Below, one piece after another: positions 18,547 to 28,262 of a stretch of 64,000 nucleotides of DNA. Source of the DNA: Gluconobacter roseus NBRC 3990 (lineage in GTDB: Bacteria; Pseudomonadota; Alphaproteobacteria; Acetobacterales; Acetobacteraceae); contig NZ_BJLY01000001.1 of the NCBI RefSeq assembly GCF_006538885.1, positions 558,001 through 622,000 of the forward strand, written 5' to 3'. Numbering within the stretch: the first letter of the stretch is position 1; each line of letters begins with the position of its first letter. The position numbers and the translations under genes were made by a program. The notes under the pieces are model-generated. The model made no database searches. It saw only the letters and a program-made list of their open reading frames with translations, and had not been told where the DNA came from.

Positions 18547-19277
18547 AACTCACCTCTTCAGAAGCCCTTGTCTCCATGCAAACGGCGCTTGGGCATAAGT
18601 TCTCAAAACCCGAACTGCTGAACGAAGCTCTCACGCATCGTTCAGCAGTTTCCGGGCGTGATCCCCGCCGCTCGCGTCGGAACCAGCGTCCCAAGGGCAG
18701 CGGCTCAAACGAGCGTCTCGAATTCATCGGGGACCGGGTTCTCGGTCTGCTGATGGCCGAATGGCTGCTGGAACGCTATCCCGACGAACAGGAGGGGGCT
18801 CTCGGTCCCCGTCACGCCCATCTGGTATCGCGGACCGTGTTGGCTGAAATCGCCGATCAGGTCGGTCTTTCGGCCTCGCTCCAGATTTCCCCGCATGAGG
18901 AAGATGCCGGCATCCGGCGCCTTTCCAGCATCCGTGCAGACGCGATGGAAGCCCTTCTTGGCGCGCTCTATCTGGATGGCGGTCTGGAGCCGGCCCGCCG
19001 AGTGGTGCGCCAGTACTGGCAGTCCCGCATCGACAGCGCCGACCGACCTCACAAGGAACCCAAGACGCTGCTGCAGGAATATATGCTCTCGCAGGGTCTG
19101 CCACTTCCGAACTACGAGCTCCTGTCTTCGGAAGGCCCATCCCATGCGCCCGTGTTCCGCGTCAGTGTCACTACCAAGGGGTATACAGGGACGGGAGAAG
19201 CCGGCAGCAAAAGACTGGCGGAAAGTGCCGCGGCGACTGCGCTATTGAAACTCCTCGGTCAGAATGTGGCATCCTGA
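18543..19277 (+). CDS. rnc: Ribonuclease III
   Basis: 244-residue double-strand-specific endoribonuclease for rRNA and mRNA processing. The signature ERLEFIGDRVL (57-67) holds the catalytic acidic residues, with the second acidic set in IRADAMEALLGALYLDGG; a C-terminal dsRNA-binding domain follows (LLQEYMLSQGLPLPNYELL to AESAAATALLKLL). A basic insertion rich in Arg and Lys sits at 38-54, just before the signature, and is longer than in E. coli. ATGA overlap with lepB. Confidence 0.96.
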   Translation: MKLTSSEALVSMQTALGHKFSKPELLNEALTHRSAVSGRDPRRSRRNQRPKGSGSNERLEFIGDRVLGLLMAEWLLERYPDEQEGALGPRHAHLVSRTVLAEIADQVGLSASLQISPHEEDAGIRRLSSIRADAMEALLGALYLDGGLEPARRVVRQYWQSRIDSADRPHKEPKTLLQEYMLSQGLPLPNYELLSSEGPSHAPVFRVSVTTKGYTGTGEAGSKRLAESAAATALLKLLGQNVAS

Positions 19278-19302
19278 GATGCCATCAACAAAGGATCAGA
19301 AC

Positions 19303-20190
19303 ATGACCACGCGCTGCGGTTTCGTGGCTCTCGTCGGCGCCCCGAACGCGGGGAAGTCCACCCTGCTCAACCGGATTGCCGGAGCCAAGCTGTCCATCGT
19401 CAGTCCCAAGGCCCAGACGACCCGTTTCAGGACGCTCGGCATCGTCATGCAGGACAATGCCCAGATCATCCTCGTGGACCTGCCGGGCATCTTCAAGCCG
19501 CGCCGCCGTCTCGACCGGGCCATGGTCAACGCGGCGTGGTCGGGTTCGCAGGATGCGGATCTGACTCTGCTGCTGGTGGATGCAAAATCCGGCCTGCGCG
19601 AAGATGTCCGTGAGATCATCGCCAAGCTGTCTGAAAGCAAGGGCCGCATCTGGCTTGTGCTGAACAAGACGGATCTGGTGGAGCGTGGTGAGCTGCTGCC
19701 CCTGACACAGGAAATCAGCGGCCTCATCAAGGTCGAGCACGTCTTCATGCTGAGCGCCCGTTCGGGCGAGGGCGTCAGCGACCTGATGGCGCGTCTGGCG
19801 ACCGAGCTGCCCGAAGGTCCTTTCCTTTACCCTGAAGATGACCTGACCGACCTGCCGGATCGTCTGCTTGCCGCCGAACTGGTCCGTGAGCAGATCTTCA
19901 TGCAGACGCATGAGGAAATTCCGTATCAGGCCACTGTCGAGACCGAGAGCTTCAAGGAGCGTCCGGACGGATCGGTGCGGATCGAGGTGACGATCTATGT
20001 TTCCCGTCCCGGGCACAAGGCCATCCTGATCGGGGAGGGAGGCCACAAGATCAAGTCCCTCGGCGCCCGGGCCCGTATGGAACTTCAGGAGCTTCTGGAC
20101 CGCAAGTGCCATCTGTTCCTGAACGTCAAGGAACGGGCAGGATGGGACGAGGAAAAGGCCCGTCTGCGCGCCATCGGCCTCGACGACTGA
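19303..20190 (+). CDS. era: GTPase Era
   Basis: 295-residue GTPase needed for 30S subunit maturation; it binds the 3' end of 16S rRNA. G motifs are clear: G1 GAPNAGKST, G2 KAQTTRFRT, G3 DLPGI, G4 NKTD, G5 SARSGEG. The C-terminal KH domain is present (HKAILIGEGGHKIKSLGARARMELQELL). The ATG at 19303 was chosen because AAAGGA precedes it and the N-terminus then matches the family; a second ATG at 19279, directly after the rnc stop, is possible and would add eight residues. Confidence 0.95.
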   Translation: MTTRCGFVALVGAPNAGKSTLLNRIAGAKLSIVSPKAQTTRFRTLGIVMQDNAQIILVDLPGIFKPRRRLDRAMVNAAWSGSQDADLTLLLVDAKSGLREDVREIIAKLSESKGRIWLVLNKTDLVERGELLPLTQEISGLIKVEHVFMLSARSGEGVSDLMARLATELPEGPFLYPEDDLTDLPDRLLAAELVREQIFMQTHEEIPYQATVETESFKERPDGSVRIEVTIYVSRPGHKAILIGEGGHKIKSLGARARMELQELLDRKCHLFLNVKERAGWDEEKARLRAIGLDD

Positions 20191-20301
20191 AAAAGGCAGG
20201 TGCCGGGATGTTCGAAATCCGGCATCCTGACATCGCTTGTTCCAATCCCGCCACGTCTGTATGACAGGCGCACGTCAAGACACATCCAGCCAGAGACGGG
20301 C

Positions 20302-21042
20302 ATGATGACCGAAAATCGAGAACAGAGCCCCTCCTACAAACGCGTCCTGCTCAAGGTGTCCGGTGAGGCACTCATGGGCGACGGACCGTCAGGGGTAGAC
20401 CCCGTAATGGTGGACATGGTTGCCGCCGATATCGCCGAAGTGGTGGCTTCCGGAGTGGAAGTCTGCCTCGTCGTCGGCGGTGGCAACATCTTCCGCGGCC
20501 TTGCAGCCGCAGCCAAGGGTATGGACCGCGCGCAGGGCGATTATGCCGGCATGCTGGCAACCGTCATCAATGCGCTGATGCTGCAGAACGCGCTTGAGCG
20601 TCGCGGCATGGAAACGCGCGTGATGACGGCAATCCAGATGGCCGCCATTGCCGAGCCCTATATCCGCCGCCGCGCCGTGCGCCATATGGAAAAGGGCCGC
20701 GTCGTCATTTTCGCAGCCGGCACCGGCAACCCGTTCTTCACGACGGACACGGCCGCAGCCCTCCGCGCCAATGAGATGGAATGCGATGCGCTCTTCAAGG
20801 GCACGCAGGTGGACGGTGTCTATTCCGCCGATCCGCGTCGTAACCCGGACGCCCAGCGTTATGACCAGTTGACCTATCTTGAGGTGCTGGCCCGCGACCT
20901 GAACGTCATGGACGCAGCCGCAATCAGCCTCGCTCGTGAAAACAGATTGCCCATCGTGGTCTTCAACATGCATGCTCCCGGCTCCTTCAGTGCCGTGATG
21001 CGTGGGGAAGGGCTCTTTACCAAGATCATCGAAGCGGACTGA
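20302..21042 (+). CDS. pyrH: Uridylate kinase
   Basis: About 246 residues; phosphorylates UMP to UDP in pyrimidine nucleotide synthesis. Amino-acid-kinase fold motifs: [43 protein letters not shown] and [18 protein letters not shown]. The start is one of two adjacent ATGs (20302, 20305). The 110 bases between era and pyrH could hold a promoter, so the pyrH-frr-uppS run may be a separate unit. Confidence 0.96.
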   Translation: MMTENREQSPSYKRVLLKVSGEALMGDGPSGVDPVMVDMVAADIAEVVASGVEVCLVVGGGNIFRGLAAAAKGMDRAQGDYAGMLATVINALMLQNALERRGMETRVMTAIQMAAIAEPYIRRRAVRHMEKGRVVIFAAGTGNPFFTTDTAAALRANEMECDALFKGTQVDGVYSADPRRNPDAQRYDQLTYLEVLARDLNVMDAAAISLARENRLPIVVFNMHAPGSFSAVMRGEGLFTKIIEAD

Positions 21043-21109
21043 GCTCCGCATTTTCAACGAAATCCTCAGGATTGATCCTGAGAACCAGTCGAACTGAAAG
21101 GAACAGCCC

Positions 21110-21676
21110 GTGCCTGCTGACCTGAATGACCTTCTCGCCGATCTGACCCGCCGAATGGATGGTGCGATCGAAAGTCTGCGCCGGGATCTCTCCGGCCTGC
21201 GCTCCGGCCGTGCCAGCCCGAACCTGCTGGAGCCGGTGCGTGTTGAAGCCTATGGCTCTGAAGTCCCGCTGTCACAGGTCGGTTCCATCGCCGTGCCTGA
21301 AGCCCGCATGCTGACTGTCTCCGTCTGGGACCGTACGGTCGTAGGCGCTGTCGAGCGTGCCATCCGCGACAGCGGCCTTGGCCTCAATCCGGCTACGGAC
21401 GGCCAAACGGTCCGCGTCCCCATTCCGGCCCTGACCGAGGAGCGTCGTAACGAGCTTGCCCGTGCCGCCAGCCGTTATGCAGAAAACGGCAAGATCTCCG
21501 TGCGTGGCGTGCGTCGTGACGGCATGGAGCAGACCAAGGCGCTGGAAAAGAAGAGCGACATCAGCCAGGACGACATGAAGACCTGGACCGACGCCATCCA
21601 GAAGCTGACAGACCAGTACATCAAGAAGGTGGACGACATTTTCGCGGATAAAGAACGCGAGATCAAACAGGTCTGA
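21110..21676 (+). CDS. frr: Ribosome recycling factor
   Basis: 188-residue tRNA-mimic protein that splits post-termination ribosomes with EF-G. Starts with GTG behind AAAGGAA. Typical segments: [58 protein letters not shown], and the C-terminal helix ending [19 protein letters not shown]. It follows pyrH, the usual order. Confidence 0.96.
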   Translation: MPADLNDLLADLTRRMDGAIESLRRDLSGLRSGRASPNLLEPVRVEAYGSEVPLSQVGSIAVPEARMLTVSVWDRTVVGAVERAIRDSGLGLNPATDGQTVRVPIPALTEERRNELARAASRYAENGKISVRGVRRDGMEQTKALEKKSDISQDDMKTWTDAIQKLTDQYIKKVDDIFADKEREIKQV

Positions 21677-21744
21677 TCGCTCATTTGTCCGCAGGTCCTC
21701 TCCCCCGTCGCGACCGTAGCGTCGCCTCCCCAACAGGAGGCGGC

Positions 21745-22452
21745 GTGAGCGTCGTTCCCGTCCATATCGCCATGATCATGGATGGGAACGGCCGCTGGGC
21801 GCGTGCGCGCAAGCTTCCCGTGGCTGCCGGTCACCGTCAGGGTGCGGAATCCGTGCAGCGATGTGTCCGCACGGCCATCCGTCAGGGTGTGCGTTATCTC
21901 ACGCTCTATGTGTTCTCATCCGAGAACTGGCGCCGTTCGTCCGAGGAAGTCGGAGACCTTACTTCCCTGCTGCGCTTTTACCTGCGCCACAAGATTAATG
22001 AATTGCATGTCCAGGGTGTGCGCCTGCGGGTCATTGGTGAGCCGGAGCGTTTTGAAAGCGCCCTGCGCGAAGAACTGCGCCGTGCAGAAGCGCTGACCCT
22101 GCACAATACGACCCTTACCCTGACGCTTGCGTTGTCCTATGGAGGACGCGCCGACATCGTTCAGGCTGCCCGGCGTCTTGCTGAAGACGCCGTTGCCGGG
22201 AAGATCACGGCCGAGAGCATTAATGAGACCATGCTCGATGATGCACTTCAGACGTGTGACATGCCCGACCCGGATCTTGTCATTCGCACCAGCGGCGAGT
22301 GTCGTCTCTCCAATTTCCTGCTCTGGCAGAGCGCCTATGCCGAACTGGTCTTCATGGACGTGCTCTGGCCTGATTTTGGCGAGGCCGAATTTCTTGAAGC
22401 CCTTGCCCGCTTTGCCAGCCGCCAGCGCCGGTTCGGCGGACGGCCGGCATGA
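21745..22452 (+). CDS. uppS: Undecaprenyl diphosphate synthase (isoprenyl transferase)
   Basis: 235-residue cis-prenyltransferase that builds the C55 carrier lipid for peptidoglycan and LPS. The first motif HIAMIMDGNGRWAR holds the catalytic Asp; YLTLYVFSSENWRR, LTLALSYGGRADIVQA and the terminal DPDLVIRTSGECRLSNFLLWQ follow. The GTG at 21745 was chosen because AGGAGG stands four bases before it; an upstream in-frame TTG lacks a site. The stop overlaps cdsA by four bases. Confidence 0.95.
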   Translation: MSVVPVHIAMIMDGNGRWARARKLPVAAGHRQGAESVQRCVRTAIRQGVRYLTLYVFSSENWRRSSEEVGDLTSLLRFYLRHKINELHVQGVRLRVIGEPERFESALREELRRAEALTLHNTTLTLTLALSYGGRADIVQAARRLAEDAVAGKITAESINETMLDDALQTCDMPDPDLVIRTSGECRLSNFLLWQSAYAELVFMDVLWPDFGEAEFLEALARFASRQRRFGGRPA

Positions 22453-23300
22453 GCGCCGCCTCCGCCAGATGGTCAGACCTGCGTCTGCGCCTGCTTTCCG
22501 CTGCGGTGCTGATCCCAGTTGCAGCCTTCTGCATCTGGACAGGCGGCCCGGTCTATGATGGCCTGATCCTGCTGGCGATGTTCGGCCTGGTCTGGGAGGG
22601 TGAAACCCTTATCCGCCAGCCGCTGAAAACGTGGCGTGGCATCCTTCTGCTGGCCTGGCCTGTCATTGCCGGTCTCGCTGCCCTGAAAGGGGAGTGGAGC
22701 GCTGCGTTCTGGATGATCTGGCCCACGCTGATCTTCGGTTTCCCAGCCAGCGTTCCTGTCGTCATTGCCATTATCGGTGGCCTGTCGCTCCTGTGGCTGC
22801 GTCACCTGCCTTTCGGAATGGCCTCTGTCCTTTTCGTCCTGTCCGTCGTCATCGCAAGTGACAGCTTCGCCTATCTGACGGGACGCATTTTCGGTGGGCC
22901 CAAACTGGCTCCCTCCATTTCTCCCGGAAAAACGCGCTCCGGCGCGATCGGCGGTCTTTTCGGGGCGGCGCTGGCCGGTGGGTTGGTGGCCTGGCTGACT
23001 GTACCCGGCACCCAGTGGGGCGGCCTGATCTGCGGGGCTGTCCTGGGTATTTTTTCCCAAAGCGGCGACCTGCTGGAAAGTGCTGCCAAACGGCGCCTTG
23101 GCGTCAAGGACTCCGGCCGCCTCATTCCCGGGCATGGCGGCCTTCTGGACCGTTTCGATGGCCTTCTCGCCGCGGCTCCTGCCGCAGCCCTGCTGTCGCT
23201 TCTGGTGGCGGCGCAACCTTTCTGGTCCATTCTTCCTGCAGATCTGACTGGCGGCTCTGCACATCCATCCATTTCTCAGGGGAGCTTTTCTCATGACTGA
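22449..23300 (+). CDS. cdsA: Phosphatidate cytidylyltransferase
   Basis: 283-residue multi-pass inner-membrane enzyme that makes CDP-diacylglycerol from phosphatidate and CTP, the branch point of phospholipid synthesis. The C-terminal CdsA signature is present as SQSGDLLESAAKRRLGVKDS and GRLIPGHGGLLDRFDGL. The N-terminal two thirds are hydrophobic helices. ATGA overlap with uppS and an 8-base overlap with dxr. Confidence 0.94.
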   Translation: MSAASARWSDLRLRLLSAAVLIPVAAFCIWTGGPVYDGLILLAMFGLVWEGETLIRQPLKTWRGILLLAWPVIAGLAALKGEWSAAFWMIWPTLIFGFPASVPVVIAIIGGLSLLWLRHLPFGMASVLFVLSVVIASDSFAYLTGRIFGGPKLAPSISPGKTRSGAIGGLFGAALAGGLVAWLTVPGTQWGGLICGAVLGIFSQSGDLLESAAKRRLGVKDSGRLIPGHGGLLDRFDGLLAAAPAAALLSLLVAAQPFWSILPADLTGGSAHPSISQGSFSHD

Positions 23301-24510
23301 CGGTTCTGCACGTCGTCGCATCACGGTGCTCGGCAGCACCGGCAGCATTGGAACGTCCACGGTCGATCTGCTCGCCCGTATTCCGGACCAGATCGAAGTG
23401 CGCGCGCTGGTTGGTGGCTGTAACGCTGCCCTGCTCGCCGAACAGGCCAAGCGTCTGAATGCCGAAGTCGCCGTCATCCATGATGAACGCCGCCATGAAG
23501 AGCTGAAATCCTGCCTCGCTGGCACGGGTATCCGGACTGCCGCAGGTCGTCAGGCCGTCATTGAGGCCGGCGCCATGGAAGCCGACTGGACGATGGCGGC
23601 CATCACAGGGGCTGCCGGTCTGGAGCCGACACTTGCCGCTGCCCGCAACGGTCATGCCGTGGCTCTTGCCAACAAGGAAGCTCTTGTCTGCGCCGGTGAC
23701 GTCATGCTGCGTGCCGTAGCCAAAGCGGGTGCCACGCTTCTGCCCGTCGATTCGGAACACAACGCCATTGCGCAGTCTCTTGGTGGCTGTGACATGGACA
23801 GCGTCGAAAAGATCATCCTGACGGCTTCAGGCGGCCCGTTCCGCAAGTCCTCCATTGAGGAAATGCGCGCCGCTACGCCTGAAAAGGCCCTGAAGCATCC
23901 CACATGGTCGATGGGTGCCAAGATCACGATCGACTCCGCCTCCATGGCCAACAAAGGACTGGAAGTCATCGAGGCAGCCCGCCTGTTTGGCCTGACAGAG
24001 GATCGGATCGACGTTCTGGTCCATCCCCAGTCCGTCGTGCATGGTCTGGTGCAATTCCGTGATGGCAGTCTCGTCTCCCAGATGGGCTCGGCCGACATGC
24101 GTATCCCCATTGCACATACGCTTGCATGGCCCAAGCGCATGGCCACGCCTTGCGACCGTCTCGATCTGGCCGCTTATGGCCGGCTGGAGTTCGAAGCCCC
24201 TGATGAAGTCCGCTTCGCCCCCCTGCGTCTCGCCCGACAGGTCTTGAGGGCAGGGGGGGCTGCGCCGGCAGTCTTCTCAGCCGCAAACGAAGTTGCAGTT
24301 GATGCCTTCCTGAACCGCCGTATCGGTTTTCTTGGCATTGGTGAGACAATTGACGCTGCCCTACAGGCCATGGACGAAAATCCCGAACTCACGACTCTCG
24401 CCGAGGTGTTACATTGGGACGCGCGCGGCCGGGCTCTGGCTGAAGCGCATATCCTTCGCGAAAGCGGCCACTTGCGAAATGATGTGAGCGAGACCGCCCT
24501 GAATGCATGA
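23293..24510 (+). CDS. dxr: 1-deoxy-D-xylulose 5-phosphate reductoisomerase
   Basis: 405-residue enzyme of the MEP isoprenoid pathway, turning DXP into MEP with NADPH. Motifs: the nucleotide-binding GSTGSIGTSTVDLL, ALANKEALVCAG, the metal/substrate LPVDSEHNAIAQSL, and LTASGGPFR; MANKGLEVIEAARLF follows. A run of seven G in the 3' third (24253-24259) does not break the frame. Overlaps both cdsA and rseP by eight bases. Confidence 0.96.
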   Translation: MTDGSARRRITVLGSTGSIGTSTVDLLARIPDQIEVRALVGGCNAALLAEQAKRLNAEVAVIHDERRHEELKSCLAGTGIRTAAGRQAVIEAGAMEADWTMAAITGAAGLEPTLAAARNGHAVALANKEALVCAGDVMLRAVAKAGATLLPVDSEHNAIAQSLGGCDMDSVEKIILTASGGPFRKSSIEEMRAATPEKALKHPTWSMGAKITIDSASMANKGLEVIEAARLFGLTEDRIDVLVHPQSVVHGLVQFRDGSLVSQMGSADMRIPIAHTLAWPKRMATPCDRLDLAAYGRLEFEAPDEVRFAPLRLARQVLRAGGAAPAVFSAANEVAVDAFLNRRIGFLGIGETIDAALQAMDENPELTTLAEVLHWDARGRALAEAHILRESGHLRNDVSETALNA

Positions 24511-25603
24511 TCTTTTACGCACTATTCTGGCCTATGTCCTGATCCTAGGCATTCTCGTTTTCATTCATGAACTCGGGCATTACCTTGCCGCGCGCTGGCG
24601 TGGTGTGAAGGTGGACACCTTCTCCATCGGTTTCGGTCCTGCCATCCATCGCTGGCATGACAAATCCGGTACTGAATGGCGGATCAGCGCCATTCCACTT
24701 GGAGGCTTCGTCAAACCGCACGGTTTTGAGGGCCCTGAGGACGCAACTGATGAACAGAAGGCCGCCTGGATTCCAGGCCGCACGTTCCATGACAAGCCGG
24801 TTGGCTCTCGGGCACTCGTCATCATCATGGGGCCGGTCTTCAATTTCATTTTTGCGATTCTGGCTTTCACGGTACTTTTTGCAGTTGTCGGCAAGCCCGA
24901 AATCCATGGTGACATTTCCCAGGTTACTGCCGGAAGTCCGGCGGAACATGCAGGCGTAAAACCCGGTGATGTCATCACCAGCATCGGTAATACGCACATC
25001 TTCGGTGCCGAGGATGTCATGTCCACCGTTGCGGCTCATCCCGGTCAACAGACTGTTCTGAGTATCCATCGCGGAACCGAAGATCTGACCCTGCCAGTGA
25101 CGCTGGATACCCTGAAAAATAATGGTCACGAGATGGGAAGCCTCGGTGTCGCCTTCGCGATTTCGCGGGGCAGACCTGTCTCGCTGCCCTCTGCTTTCAT
25201 CATGGGAATGCAGGAAACCTGGGACAAATCGGTCATGACGCTTGAAGGCGTCTGGCAGATCATCAGCGGCCAGCGAAGCGCGAAGGAACTGGGGGGCACG
25301 ATTCGCATCGCGCAGCTTTCCGGGCAGGTCGCAAGTTACGGTCTGGCCAGCATCATTTCCTTCATGGCGCTGCTTTCCATCAATCTTGGCCTGATCAATC
25401 TTTTCCCAATTCCGGTGCTCGATGGTGGTCGTCTCGTATTCTATGTCTGCGAAGCGATCCGCGGCCGGCCGGTCTCCAGAAGGGTCCAGGAAGTCAGCAT
25501 GCAGGTCGGAATGGCCCTGATCGGCGCGCTTTTCCTCTTTTCGACGGTCAATGATCTGACCAACATCGGACTGTTTCACTGGCTCTTTCACGCGGTAAGC
25601 TAA
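24503..25603 (+). CDS. rseP: Site-2 metalloprotease RseP/MmpA
   Basis: 366-residue intramembrane zinc protease. The zinc motif HELGH (H22, E23, H26) lies in the first membrane helix; the third ligand is in PVLDGGRLVFY. One PDZ domain sits between (SPAEHAGVKPGDVITSIG). In other bacteria it cleaves anti-sigma factors and remnant signal peptides. It is translationally coupled to dxr through an 8-base overlap and precedes bamA, a conserved order linked to envelope stress. Confidence 0.95.
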   Translation: MHDLLRTILAYVLILGILVFIHELGHYLAARWRGVKVDTFSIGFGPAIHRWHDKSGTEWRISAIPLGGFVKPHGFEGPEDATDEQKAAWIPGRTFHDKPVGSRALVIIMGPVFNFIFAILAFTVLFAVVGKPEIHGDISQVTAGSPAEHAGVKPGDVITSIGNTHIFGAEDVMSTVAAHPGQQTVLSIHRGTEDLTLPVTLDTLKNNGHEMGSLGVAFAISRGRPVSLPSAFIMGMQETWDKSVMTLEGVWQIISGQRSAKELGGTIRIAQLSGQVASYGLASIISFMALLSINLGLINLFPIPVLDGGRLVFYVCEAIRGRPVSRRVQEVSMQVGMALIGALFLFSTVNDLTNIGLFHWLFHAVS

Positions 25604-25774
25604 ATATTCTGAAAAGACTTGTGATACAGTTGAACACGTCAGGGCATCTTGCGCGGGGTAGGGGTTATCGGATACCTCCGCCAATGGCGTGACGTGTCAG
25701 TCGCCTGCAAAAAATATGTTACAAGGAAAGCCGGTTTGTCAGGATCACGGTCAAGAGGTTCCCGGTCTTCGAAC

Positions 25775-28210
25775 ATGCGTCTGATGCTGCTTGCATCAGC
25801 CTGTCTGCTACCGGCCGTCCTCGGAGCGGCACAGGCACGTTCCGTTCGTCATCAGGCACCGGCAGGGGCCTCTGCTTCAGGTGGAAACATCATCCAGGCT
25901 ATCTCGGTCAAGGGGAATACCCGGATCGAGACGAGCACGGTGCTGTCCTACATGGTTGCGCAGCCCGGTGATACGTTCAATCAGGACGACCTCGACCGTT
26001 CACTGAAGACGCTCTACGCCACCGGCCTTTTCAAGGACGTGACGCTGCATCGCGACGGCAATACGCTTCTCGTGGATCTCGTCGAGAACCCGATCGTCAA
26101 CCGTATCGTGTTCGAAGGCAATCACGCGCTGAAGGACGAAGATCTCCGCAAGGAAATCAGCCTACGTCCCCGCGCCGTATTCTCGTCCGAAACGACGGCC
26201 GCCGACCGTCAGAAGATCCTGAACCAGTACGCTGGCAAGGCCCGTTTTGGTGCGACCGTCACGCCGCAGATCGTCAAGCTGTCCCACAACCGTGTGGACG
26301 TGGTCTTCAATATCAATGAAGCTCAGCAGACGCTCATCAAGAAAATCGTCTTCGTTGGCAATCATGCGTTCAGCGAAGCCCGTCTGGCGCAGGTCATCTC
26401 GTCCAAGGAGACGATTTGGTATCGCTTTTTCTCGTCTTCGGATGAATACAATCCGGAACGCGTGAAGTACGACGCCGAGCTTCTGCGTCGTTTCTACCTG
26501 CATAACGGCTTCGTCGACTTCCATATGGTCGATGCGACCGGCGAACTCGCGCCTGATCACAAATCTTTCTACATCACCTTCACGCTTCATGAGGGTGACC
26601 GCTATCGTCTGGGCAAGATGGATGTGCGCTCCAGCGTCCGTCACGTGACGCCGGAAATGCTGCGCCCGCATGTCGAGCTTTTCCCGCACCAGTGGTATGA
26701 CGGCACGGCGATCCAGAACAACACCAAGAACATGCAGGAGTGGCTTCAGGCCACGGGGCATCCGTTCGCCATGGTGCGTTCGGAAATCGCCCGCAATCCT
26801 GAAAAACACCTCGTCAACCTGCTGTTCGACGTGACCGAAGGTCCGCATGTCTATGTCGAGCGTATCGACATTAACGGCAACACCATCACCCATGACGATG
26901 TGATCCGCCGTAACCTGCCGATGGCCGAAGGGGACCCGTACACCCCGTTCGACCGGAAATATTCCAAGCTGGGTCTGCAGGATCTCGGATATTTCAGCTC
27001 TGTCTCCGTCGACCAGACGCAGGGGTCTGCCCCTGATCGTGTCAACGTCTCCGCCAACGTGGTCGAGAAGCCGACAGGCGAATTCTCCCTCGGTGGCGGT
27101 TACTCGACGGACGTCGGTATTCTCGGTAACGCTTCGATCAAGCAGCATAACCTGCTCGGAACGGGTGTGGATGCCGGTATCTCGGGTACGGTTGCTTACT
27201 ATGAAAAGCAGGCTGATATCTCGATCACCGATCCGTACTTCCTGAACCGGAATCTCGTGGCCGGTGCCGACTTCTACTTTATTCAGAACAACTACCAGAC
27301 ATATCAGAGCTATAAAGAATCCCAGTACGGCATGAGCCTGCGCTTGGGTTATGCCTATAACCGGTATCTGTCGCAGTCTTGGAACTATACGCTCGTCGAT
27401 CGTCAGGTCGGAAATTTCTACGATCAGGCTGCTGTTGCAGCAGACCCAAGTCTGATCCAGTGGGTTCCGTCGATCTATGTCCAGCAGTCGGCCGGCTGGT
27501 CGCTGCTTTCACAGCTGAGCACGTCTGTGACCTATGACCGTCGTGACCGCCGCATGAATCCGCATTCGGGTTACATGTTCAAGGTCGGCGGTGACTTTGC
27601 CGGTATTGGTGGCAACTCGAAATATGCCCGTGTGAAGGCGGATGGTGCTTATTACCTGCCGCTTGACGATCTGACCGGCAACCATGACTGGACGTTCCAG
27701 TTCAAGGGCGGTGTCGGTTATATGGGCGACTGGAGCTCCAGCGGCAATCGTAACATCATCGATAACTTCTATCTTGGTGGTGAAAATCTGCGAGGCTTCC
27801 TGCAGGGCGGTGTCGGTCCGCGTTCGGGGCATCTCAAGATCAACGGTGTCTATATCCCGGCTCAGGGCCAGGAAGATCTGCTGGGTGGCCGTTTCATGTA
27901 TACGGCCTCGGCACAGCTTAACTTCCCGCTGCCTATGGGTGACGATCTGGGGATTTCAGGGCGTGGCTTCATCGACGCCGGTAGTCTTGCCGGGGTTCGC
28001 GTCAAGCATCTTTATACCAACCGCCTGAACGACGGCGACAACTACACCCCGATTACCGGTGACAACCTGATCCCGCGTGTGTCGGGTGGTCTCGGTGTGT
28101 CATGGAAGAGCCCGTTCGGTCTCGTCAACATCGATGGCGCCGTGCCGATCCGCAAGGAACATGGTGACCGTCTGTATCCGCTGCGTTTCGGTTTTGGCCA
28201 GCAGTTCTGA
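25775..28210 (+). CDS. bamA: Outer-membrane protein assembly factor BamA
   Basis: 811-residue Omp85 protein, the core of the BAM machine that folds outer-membrane barrels. A signal peptide (LMLLASACLLPAVLGAAQA) is followed by five POTRA repeats (about 30-430, beginning IQAISVKGNTRIETSTVLSYM) and a 16-strand barrel ending in Phe (LRFGFGQQF). The ATG at 25775 has no clear ribosome site. A TTG at 25736 behind AAGGA would add an Arg-rich 13-residue n-region and is a real alternative. Confidence 0.95.
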   Translation: MRLMLLASACLLPAVLGAAQARSVRHQAPAGASASGGNIIQAISVKGNTRIETSTVLSYMVAQPGDTFNQDDLDRSLKTLYATGLFKDVTLHRDGNTLLVDLVENPIVNRIVFEGNHALKDEDLRKEISLRPRAVFSSETTAADRQKILNQYAGKARFGATVTPQIVKLSHNRVDVVFNINEAQQTLIKKIVFVGNHAFSEARLAQVISSKETIWYRFFSSSDEYNPERVKYDAELLRRFYLHNGFVDFHMVDATGELAPDHKSFYITFTLHEGDRYRLGKMDVRSSVRHVTPEMLRPHVELFPHQWYDGTAIQNNTKNMQEWLQATGHPFAMVRSEIARNPEKHLVNLLFDVTEGPHVYVERIDINGNTITHDDVIRRNLPMAEGDPYTPFDRKYSKLGLQDLGYFSSVSVDQTQGSAPDRVNVSANVVEKPTGEFSLGGGYSTDVGILGNASIKQHNLLGTGVDAGISGTVAYYEKQADISITDPYFLNRNLVAGADFYFIQNNYQTYQSYKESQYGMSLRLGYAYNRYLSQSWNYTLVDRQVGNFYDQAAVAADPSLIQWVPSIYVQQSAGWSLLSQLSTSVTYDRRDRRMNPHSGYMFKVGGDFAGIGGNSKYARVKADGAYYLPLDDLTGNHDWTFQFKGGVGYMGDWSSSGNRNIIDNFYLGGENLRGFLQGGVGPRSGHLKINGVYIPAQGQEDLLGGRFMYTASAQLNFPLPMGDDLGISGRGFIDAGSLAGVRVKHLYTNRLNDGDNYTPITGDNLIPRVSGGLGVSWKSPFGLVNIDGAVPIRKEHGDRLYPLRFGFGQQF

Positions 28211-28262
28211 ACTGTTCGACACCTTGCCGTCCTGTTCTTCAACCCCTTCCCAAGAGGTGGTC

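Noticed and set aside
24253-24259. G7 run in dxr as a possible frame break
   Set aside because: The frame stays correct on both sides and matches Dxr throughout.
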